From contig DQYP01000090.1 in the NCBI GenBank assembly GCA_011043375.1, forward strand, positions 1 to 7,605: DNA of 7,605 nt. Direction: 5' to 3'. This DNA comes from Thermotogaceae bacterium. Lineage in GTDB: Bacteria > Thermotogota > Thermotogae > B21-G9 > HyVt-16. Position numbers and translations under genes: made by a program. The notes under the pieces are model-generated. The model saw nothing but the letters and a program-made list of their open reading frames with translations. It was not told where the DNA came from and did not search any database. Of this stretch, positions 1 through 4,507 are shown in pieces (positions within the stretch are counted from its first letter, which is position 1; each line of letters begins with the position of its first letter).

Positions 1-245
1 CATTTACAATCGCTGAATTTTGTCGTACCTGTAATCCTCCTTTTAATTTACATGAAGGAGCAACATTCCATTTGTGGAATAAGATAACAGTGGTTGAGTG
101 TAATTCTGCTTCAACTTACAGGGATACTGGTATCATTCGTATAATTCTTGATGAGCAGAAACCATGGATTGATCCAGATACTGGAACTTATGTTGATAAC
201 CTTAGAGACTTCTTGACTGAAGACAGAACCGAAAATAGACCTTGA
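1..245 (+). CDS. C-terminal fragment of an unrecognised protein
   Basis: An open frame runs from the left edge (first complete codon at 3) to TGA at 243-245, giving 80 residues of a protein whose start lies outside the window. I do not recognise the family. The fragment has a CxxC pair near its start (EFCRTCNPPF), a third cysteine in VVECNSAS, alternating hydrophobic stretches such as IIRIILD that suggest beta strands, and an acidic/polar tail (FLTEDRTENRP). No membrane helix is visible in the preserved part. It is taken as real because the frame is uninterrupted to the edge, the composition is protein-like, and the stop lies 21 bases before a strong intrinsic terminator. An extracytoplasmic or pilin-like protein is possible, but nothing here proves it. 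Confidence 0.7.
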   Translation, partial: FTIAEFCRTCNPPFNLHEGATFHLWNKITVVECNSASTYRDTGIIRIILDEQKPWIDPDTGTYVDNLRDFLTEDRTENRP

Positions 246-266
246 TTAAAGTAGTTCAAAATTAAG

Positions 267-302
267 TAAAAAAAGAGGGCCCATATGGGCCCTCTTTTTT
301 TA
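267..302. terminator. Bidirectional intrinsic terminator between convergent genes
   Basis: This is a perfect 36-base palindrome centred between 284 and 285. A GC-rich core, GAGGGCCC, pairs with GGGCCCTC around an ATAT centre. It is flanked by seven A's on the left and seven T's on the right, so each strand reads as a hairpin followed by a U tract. It lies 21 bases after the stop of the plus-strand fragment and 23 bases beyond the stop of the minus-strand zinc-ribbon gene, so it can end transcription from both sides. Confidence 0.95.
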
Positions 303-325
303 AATGAAATCAACAAATGAACGAG

Positions 326-634
326 TCACAATTTTACTCCAAAGAACGCCTTTCTCTGGATACCCAAGATCTCATAAAGCTGATTGGAGGAAATCAGTCC
401 GAGTTTAACCAATATTTTCCCCAAGGGATAGTGGTGGTCTATTCGTTTTTGTATATCCAGTGCCCTTTCGACTTTTTCCGCATCGATCAATCCAAAATGC
501 ACTAAGATTTCTCCCAGTTTCATTGGTGGCTTCACTCTCAACATTTTCTCACCGCATTTTGGACAGACGACGTCGCTTAGTTCTTTTTCAGATGATACTT
601 CGCAACCGCATGAAAAGCACTTGTAAATAAACAT
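326..634 (-). CDS. Small zinc-ribbon protein with duplicated MshEN-like repeats (possible c-di-GMP receptor)
   Basis: The protein has 102 residues. An N-terminal zinc ribbon has cysteines at C6, C9, C24 and C27 (CFSC and CPKC pairs, with an extra C11). Two tandem 24-residue repeats follow at 39-62 and 70-93. Both fit the pattern xLGxILVxxGLIxxxxLxxxLxxQ, the signature of the MshEN/GspE N-terminal domain (T2SSE_N), which binds cyclic di-GMP in MshE-type ATPases. The spacer is 7 residues rather than the usual 5, and the leading Arg of each motif is replaced (K39, P70), so binding is uncertain. No ATPase domain is attached. The start at 634 is preferred over in-frame ATGs at 694 and 712 because AGGAGG lies 10 bases upstream, the zinc ribbon begins immediately, and the best candidate promoter overlaps the longer frame. 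The gene is convergent with the left fragment and divergent from mgtE. Domain content is well supported; the role as a regulator is inferred. Confidence 0.88.
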   Translation of the reverse strand: MFIYKCFSCGCEVSSEKELSDVVCPKCGEKMLRVKPPMKLGEILVHFGLIDAEKVERALDIQKRIDHHYPLGKILVKLGLISSNQLYEILGIQRKAFFGVKL

Positions 635-637
635 AGG

Positions 638-670
638 CGTATGACCTCCTGTTTTTCCCCACGTATGACC
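638..670 (-). repeat. Direct repeat in the leader of the zinc-ribbon gene
   Basis: The 9-mer GGTCATACG (minus-strand sense) occurs twice, at 638-646 and 662-670, 24 bases apart, each preceded by a purine-rich stretch (AGGAGGTCATACG and AGAGGGTCATACG). The proximal copy includes the ribosome-binding site. It may be an operator for a DNA- or RNA-binding regulator, or a small local duplication. Confidence 0.5.
645..650 (-). promoter_or_regulatory. Ribosome-binding site deciding the start of the zinc-ribbon gene
   Basis: On the minus strand this reads AGGAGG, a full anti-Shine-Dalgarno match 10 bases before the ATG at 634-632. It is the main reason for rejecting the two longer in-frame starts, which would place the strong site inside the coding region. 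Confidence 0.75.
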
Positions 671-692
671 CTCTATCCCCACAGAACTATAC

Positions 693-698
693 ATTATA
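693..698 (-). promoter_or_regulatory. Candidate -10 box for the zinc-ribbon gene
   Basis: The minus strand reads TATAAT here, a perfect -10 hexamer. Transcription would start near 686 and give a leader of about 50 bases before the ATG at 634. No good -35 is seen at 16-18 bases upstream (the hexamer there is T-rich, ATTTTT), and the surroundings are so AT-rich that a chance match is possible. Confidence 0.4.
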
Positions 699-801
699 AT
701 TCTGCTCTTCAATATAAAAATATGTTGGAAAGAAAATAAAAATAAGCTGAAAAGTTTTATTAAAAAATTCCAGATATTTTAATCTAAATAAAGATTTTCC
801 A

Positions 802-810
802 TGATAAAAT
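802..810 (+). promoter_or_regulatory. Candidate extended -10 promoter for the leader and mgtE
   Basis: The sequence TGATAAAAT combines a TGn extension with the -10-like hexamer TAAAAT at 805-810. Transcription would begin near 817, leaving the leader frame at 854 and its ribosome-binding site inside the transcript. No recognisable -35 sits 17 bases upstream, which the TGn extension may partly offset. The region is AT-rich, so this is tentative. Confidence 0.35.
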
Positions 811-836
811 ATTTTAGCTTTTAGACTTTTCATGAA

Positions 837-842
837 GGGAGG
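837..842 (+). promoter_or_regulatory. Strong ribosome-binding site ahead of the 10-codon leader frame
   Basis: GGGAGG within AAGGGAGG (835-842) is a near-complete Shine-Dalgarno sequence 11 bases before the ATG at 854. It is too far from the mgtE start at 915 to serve that gene, which has its own site, so it is best explained by translation of the short frame. Confidence 0.6.
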
Positions 843-853
843 AAAAAATCTTT

Positions 854-886
854 ATGGAAGATTATCCAAGTAACAGACCACCATAA
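854..886 (+). CDS. Putative 10-residue acidic, proline-rich leader peptide of mgtE
   Basis: An ATG at 854 opens a frame of ten codons, MEDYPSNRPP, closed by TAA at 884-886. A strong Shine-Dalgarno sequence precedes it by 11 bases, and the stop lies 28 bases before the mgtE ATG. The peptide begins with two acidic residues, has a proline at position 5, and ends Arg-Pro-Pro-stop. Acidic residues and prolines near the N-terminus are the feature of the enterobacterial MgtL leader, which makes ribosomes unstable at low Mg2+ and so turns on mgtA. Pro-Pro before a stop codon is also a known slow step in elongation and termination. A ribosome paused at the stop would reach toward the mgtE ribosome-binding site at 902-907. 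The TAA overlaps ATG (TAATG), opening a 4-codon frame that ends at 898-900, next to that site, so reinitiation is also conceivable. The frame and its ribosome-binding site are seen directly; the regulatory role is inferred. Confidence 0.5.
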   Translation: MEDYPSNRPP

Positions 887-901
887 TGAAGATGTGTTGA
901 G

Positions 902-907
902 AGGGGG
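902..907 (+). promoter_or_regulatory. mgtE ribosome-binding site
   Basis: AGGGGG sits 7 bases before the ATG at 915. It selects that ATG over the in-frame GTG at 894, which has no comparable site at a usable distance and would add seven residues not expected in the family. Confidence 0.7.
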
Positions 908-914
908 AATAAGT

Positions 915-2261
915 ATGAAGGTAAAGCTCCAGGTTGATATACGCAAGTTGATTGAAAGGAACGACCTCAAGACTTTGAAATTGCTGCTTCAAGATCAAGA
1001 ACCTGGAACCGTTTTCGAGATGATTGAGGAATTGGAAGCATCGGAGAAGATTGTTGTCTTTAGACTCCTTCCCAAAGATCTTGCTGCCGAGGTTTTTGCA
1101 CAGCTCGAACCAGACGAACAATTAGAAATAATAAATCTTTTGAAAAGTGACCCAGTTTTGAAAGAAATCGTCAACAACATGGAACCGGATGACAGGGCAG
1201 AACTTCTCGATGAACTTCCTGCGTCACTTGTTACAACCTTACTTGAAATGCTCTCACCTCAGGAACGTGAGGAGACCCTTCAAATCCTCAATTATCCCGA
1301 AAACTCTGCTGGGAGGGTGATGAGCCCTCGATTCATATACTTGAAAGAGAATATGACGATCGATAAAGCTTTGGAGAAGATCAGAAAGTTTGGAAAAAGG
1401 GCGGAAACCATATACACTCTTTATGTGGTCGATGATTCTCGAAAATTACTGGGCTTCGTGGATTTGGAAGATATCCTTTATGCAGAACCTAAGACTCTGA
1501 TCAAGGATATAGCGAACTACAATCCGATATTCGTGTACACCACCGATGATCAAGAGGAAGTCGCGGGGATAATGAGAAGACATGACCTTTTGGTTATACC
1601 GGTTATAGATAGAGACGAACGACTCGTTGGAATCATAACCATAGATGATGTGGTGGATATAATTGATGAAGAGGCAACAGAGGATATACAAAAAATGGCA
1701 GGGTTGAACGTTACCTATACATCCTATTTCCATACGTCCACTTTCACCTTCTTCATTAAAAGAATACCTTGGCTTGCCGCACTTTTACTTTTGGAAAGTT
1801 TGAACAGTTTTGTCGTTTCACATTTTGAAATGTTAATAGCAACTATTCCAATACTCGCAGCATTCATGACATCGATGGTTGATGCTGGTGGAAATACTGG
1901 TTCCCAAATATCTGCACTTGTAATAAGGGGTATGGCACTTGGTGAGATAAAGTTACGAGATTTTTGGAGGGTATTTATCAAGGAATCCTTCCAGGGGATT
2001 CTACTTGGAGCATTCCTTGGAATTATACTGCTTGCCCGGGGATTTTTGATAACCCACAACATATTGGTGAATCTCGCTGCTGCAGTTTCTTTAACTGTTG
2101 TTATTCTGTACGCAAATATATTGGGAGTAATACTGCCATTCATGGCAAAATTTTTTAAGATCGACCCTGCGGTTATGGCTGGCCCAATTATCACAACCGT
2201 CGTTGATGTTACTGGTATGCTGATATATTTTTCCATTGCCAAGATAATAATAGGTATCTGA
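915..2261 (+). CDS. mgtE: Magnesium transporter/channel MgtE
   Basis: The protein has 448 residues, the normal length for MgtE, a homodimeric inner-membrane Mg2+ channel gated by cytosolic Mg2+. The order of domains is complete: an acidic helical N domain (about 1-125; motifs such as MEPDDRAELLDELP), two CBS domains (about 136-198 and 199-258; MSPRFIYL, then LVGIITIDDVVDIIDEEATED), a connecting plug helix, and five predicted membrane helices from about 285 to the end. The membrane part has DAGGNTGSQ (323-331) and DPAVMAGP, followed by TTVVD, whose Asp431 corresponds to the conserved pore aspartate of MgtE. The start at 915 follows AGGGGG by 7 bases. No terminator follows; the next start is 43 bases downstream of the stop. 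A short proline-rich leader frame lies upstream, suggesting Mg2+-responsive control by translation rather than an M-box. No missing key element was noticed. Confidence 0.97.
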   Translation: MKVKLQVDIRKLIERNDLKTLKLLLQDQEPGTVFEMIEELEASEKIVVFRLLPKDLAAEVFAQLEPDEQLEIINLLKSDPVLKEIVNNMEPDDRAELLDELPASLVTTLLEMLSPQEREETLQILNYPENSAGRVMSPRFIYLKENMTIDKALEKIRKFGKRAETIYTLYVVDDSRKLLGFVDLEDILYAEPKTLIKDIANYNPIFVYTTDDQEEVAGIMRRHDLLVIPVIDRDERLVGIITIDDVVDIIDEEATEDIQKMAGLNVTYTSYFHTSTFTFFIKRIPWLAALLLLESLNSFVVSHFEMLIATIPILAAFMTSMVDAGGNTGSQISALVIRGMALGEIKLRDFWRVFIKESFQGILLGAFLGIILLARGFLITHNILVNLAAAVSLTVVILYANILGVILPFMAKFFKIDPAVMAGPIITTVVDVTGMLIYFSIAKIIIGI

Positions 2262-2267
2262 TATAAT
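2236..2267 (+). promoter_or_regulatory. Candidate promoter for the exopolysaccharide genes, overlapping the mgtE stop
   Basis: TGATATAAT at 2259-2267 is a perfect extended -10 (TGn followed by TATAAT), and its TGA is the mgtE stop codon. A -35-like TTGCCA at 2236-2241 matches TTGACA at five of six positions, but the spacer is 20 bases, longer than ideal. Transcription would start near 2274, just before the AGGAGG of the next gene. Confidence 0.45.
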
Positions 2268-2288
2268 AAACTCTGAGGATTCATTCAA

Positions 2289-2294
2289 AGGAGG
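2289..2294 (+). promoter_or_regulatory. Ribosome-binding site of the Wzz/BY-kinase gene
   Basis: AGGAGG, part of AAAGGAGG, serves two possible in-frame starts: GTG at 2299 (4-base spacing, rather short) and ATG at 2305 (10-base spacing). The ATG is preferred; the difference is only two residues. Confidence 0.7.
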
Positions 2295-2304
2295 ATAAGT
2301 GTCG

Positions 2305-4488
2305 ATGGATCATCAAAACGTTGAACCAATGGAACTCACCCTTTCAGATATCTTCAAGATCCTGAAAAGAAACAGATTATTGATATTATCGATATTGTTC
2401 GCTGTACTTGTTATAACCGCACTTTATGCGTTTCTATCTCCTAAGATATACGAAGCGTCGGCCACTTTAAAAATGAACACCGGGAACGAAAGCAGTCTTC
2501 TTAGATTGGCATCGTCTGTTCCCTCATTCATCCTACCTGCCGGAGGTGTACAGTCGGATTACCAAACATCAATAGAGATGATAAAGAGCCGTAGAACTTT
2601 AGAAAAAGTAATCGATGATTTAAAACTCCAACAGCTTGATAGATTCAAGAAGTTATCCAAAGATGAAATAATGAAATTTCTTTTGGAAAAGATCGAAGTT
2701 CAACCCATCAAAGACACGAGCCTTGTGAAAATAAGTTTTCAAGATAAAGATAGGGAATTCGCAGAGAAAGTCGTTGATGCGGTTGTAAATTCATACATCC
2801 AAACACTCGAAGAAGTTGCACAGAATGAAGCGAGTAACACGAGAAAATTCATAGAGAGTCAATTACCACAAATTGAAGAGAGACTCAATAAGGCTGAACT
2901 TGCACTCCAGCAATTTAAAGAGAAAAACAAGATTTTTCTAATAGATGAACAGACTAAGCTTTTGTTAGAAAACCTTACAAATTTTGAATCTCAACTTTTG
3001 CAAGCGAAGATTTCCATGGAAGAAGCGAAGAAAGAGAGTGAAGCCATACAGAAAATCCTTTCAAAAGAGGAAAAGATGATGGTCACCTCTCAAATGATAT
3101 CGGATAATCCCGTGGTCGTTCAACTCCGTTCTAAATTGATAGATTTGAATGTTGAACTCGCCGGACTTTTAACGAAATATAAAAGCACCGATCAGCAGGT
3201 TGTGGCTTTGAAGAGGCAAATCAGCGAGGTTGAGAAACAACTCCAAAATGAGGTTGCAAAGATAGTCTCTCAGGAGCAAAGGACCATAAATCCAAACTAT
3301 CAGACTTTGTTGTCACAGTTGATAACCCTTGAGGTTCGAATAAACACGAATGATGCCTACATTCAAGCCTTGGAAAAGGTGATAAGCAATTATCAATCAC
3401 AAGTTGATGGATTGCCAAAGTTGGAGAGAGAACTTTTTGGTTTGATGAGAGAAAGGGAAATCGCAGAAAAACTTTACACCATGTTCGTTCAGAAAAGAGA
3501 AGAAGCGAGGATCCAAGAAGCAGGTGCTTCCAGTGGAGTTTCAGTTGTGGACGAGGCGTTTGTGCCAAACATACCGGTTAAACCGAACAAAAAACTCATT
3601 TTAGCCATAGGGTTTGTACTTGGAGTTTTTCTGGGAGTTCTTGGGGCATTTGGTAAGGAGTTCATGGATAAAACCGTAAAGGATGTCAGGGAGGTTCATT
3701 ACCTTGCCGGAGATGTTCAGGTGATAGGTCAGATTTCGAAAGCCGATGAGCCGAATCCGGATCTTATCACAGTGGTACAACCTTATTCCATGGCTTCTGA
3801 GAATTTCAGGTTGATCTCGGGCAACATCTTATTTTCCCTACCCAATGGGAAATCTTCAAAGGTGCTTGCAGTTACAAGTAGTGTAACACAGGAAGGAAAA
3901 TCGTTTGTGGCCGCGAATCTTGCGATTTCCTTTGCAAACGGCGGTGTAAAAGTTGCACTTGTGGATTTGGATATGAGAAAACCACGACTCGAGGAATTGT
4001 TTGGGATAAAGACATCCGATGGTTTGAGTGATTATATACTTTCAAGAGTGAAGATAGACGATATATGTGTGCAAGAAGTTCTGGGAATCAAGAACCTTGA
4101 TTTCTTTCCAATCGGTTCCATACCTCCTAACCCGATCTCTGTATTGAATTCAAGTAAAATTCCAGAACTGATAGAGATATTGAAGGAGAGATACGATTTG
4201 ATAGTGGTCGATACACCTCCGGTTTTACCTGTGGCGGATACTTCGAGGATGTCTAACTTTTTGGATGGAACATTGCTGATCGTTAGGTTAAATAAAACCC
4301 CCAAGGATGCCATCGTGGAATCTTTAAATATATTAAAAAGAAGTAAACACAACGTGTTAGGGATTGTAATCAATGGAGTTCAGGAGGAAATGAAGGAATA
4401 TTATTATAGTTATTACGGAAAAGGCAGGAGAAAAAAGTTTACCATGAGGGTGAACTCAAATACCAGCAAAAGAAAAATAAGGACGTAA
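2305..4488 (+). CDS. Exopolysaccharide co-polymerase fused to a BY-type tyrosine kinase (Wzc-like)
   Basis: The 727-residue inner-membrane protein combines a Wzz chain-length domain with a bacterial tyrosine kinase. It should control polymer length and export through cycles of autophosphorylation. The first membrane helix is at about 23-43. A large extracytoplasmic part follows, with heptad-like coiled coils (about 175-330) and a GNVR-type segment near 370-405. A proline-rich run (VPNIPVKPNKK) leads to the second helix (about 430-450). The cytosolic kinase has Walker A ending EGKS (K532), Walker A' VDLDMRKP (D554, D556), Walker B IVVDTPP (D636), and a C-terminal tyrosine cluster EYYYSYYG (Y699-701, Y703, Y704) followed by a basic tail. 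The usual E-x2-R-x2-R oligomerisation motif reads ENFRLIS (E499, R502, S505), lacking the last arginine, and the usual PG before EGKS is TQ. An SLBB exporter gene begins 19 bases downstream, so the two are surely co-transcribed. A GTG at 2299 is an alternative start. Confidence 0.95.
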   Translation: MDHQNVEPMELTLSDIFKILKRNRLLILSILFAVLVITALYAFLSPKIYEASATLKMNTGNESSLLRLASSVPSFILPAGGVQSDYQTSIEMIKSRRTLEKVIDDLKLQQLDRFKKLSKDEIMKFLLEKIEVQPIKDTSLVKISFQDKDREFAEKVVDAVVNSYIQTLEEVAQNEASNTRKFIESQLPQIEERLNKAELALQQFKEKNKIFLIDEQTKLLLENLTNFESQLLQAKISMEEAKKESEAIQKILSKEEKMMVTSQMISDNPVVVQLRSKLIDLNVELAGLLTKYKSTDQQVVALKRQISEVEKQLQNEVAKIVSQEQRTINPNYQTLLSQLITLEVRINTNDAYIQALEKVISNYQSQVDGLPKLERELFGLMREREIAEKLYTMFVQKREEARIQEAGASSGVSVVDEAFVPNIPVKPNKKLILAIGFVLGVFLGVLGAFGKEFMDKTVKDVREVHYLAGDVQVIGQISKADEPNPDLITVVQPYSMASENFRLISGNILFSLPNGKSSKVLAVTSSVTQEGKSFVAANLAISFANGGVKVALVDLDMRKPRLEELFGIKTSDGLSDYILSRVKIDDICVQEVLGIKNLDFFPIGSIPPNPISVLNSSKIPELIEILKERYDLIVVDTPPVLPVADTSRMSNFLDGTLLIVRLNKTPKDAIVESLNILKRSKHNVLGIVINGVQEEMKEYYYSYYGKGRRKKFTMRVNSNTSKRKIRT

Positions 4489-4507
4489 TGAGGTAGGTGA
4501 ACGATGG

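Larger units (their letters stand above)
789..854 (+). repeat. Inverted repeat ending at the leader start codon
   Basis: TAAAGATTTT at 789-798 is exactly complementary to AAAATCTTTA at 845-854, and CC at 799-800 can pair with GG at 841-842 across a two-base AA bulge. The right arm covers the gap between the leader ribosome-binding site and its ATG. If transcription starts upstream of 789 the RNA could fold and mask the leader start. If it starts near 817 the left arm is not transcribed, and the repeat would be a DNA-level operator or chance. Confidence 0.4.
635..914. promoter_or_regulatory. Divergent control region between the zinc-ribbon gene and mgtE
   Basis: These 280 bases separate two divergent genes. 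The left part holds the leader repeat and -10 box of the minus-strand gene. The centre (about 711-835) is extremely AT-rich with several A and T tracts. The right part holds a candidate plus-strand extended -10, a short leader frame and the mgtE ribosome-binding site. No tRNA or large RNA is visible. The conserved GC-rich helices expected of an M-box magnesium riboswitch are not seen. Confidence 0.7.

Noticed and set aside
317..505. 62-codon plus-strand open frame opposite the zinc-ribbon gene
   Set aside because: It lies antisense to a gene with recognisable zinc-ribbon and MshEN repeats, follows the terminator directly, and lacks a ribosome-binding site.
832..873. Alternative 13-codon frame MKGGKNLYGRLSK before mgtE
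   Set aside because: The strong Shine-Dalgarno sequence lies inside this frame rather than before it, so the 854 frame is the better candidate for translation.
713..914. M-box or other magnesium riboswitch upstream of mgtE
   Set aside because: The conserved GC-rich helices and loops of the M-box are not visible; the stretch is AT-rich with only short stems, and no intrinsic terminator precedes mgtE.
894..914. GTG start for MgtE at 894
   Set aside because: It adds seven residues with no family support and would put the obvious ribosome-binding site (902-907) within the coding sequence.
1724..2284. Long open frame on the minus strand opposite the mgtE membrane domain
   Set aside because: It is fully antisense to a well-conserved MgtE region, has no ribosome-binding site that stands out, and its translation resembles no family; it is a by-product of codon bias in the sense gene.
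4504..4507. ATG at 4504 as the start of the SLBB gene
   Set aside because: It is in a different frame from the SLBB protein and opens only a short frame; GTG at 4508 gives the expected charged and hydrophobic N-terminus.
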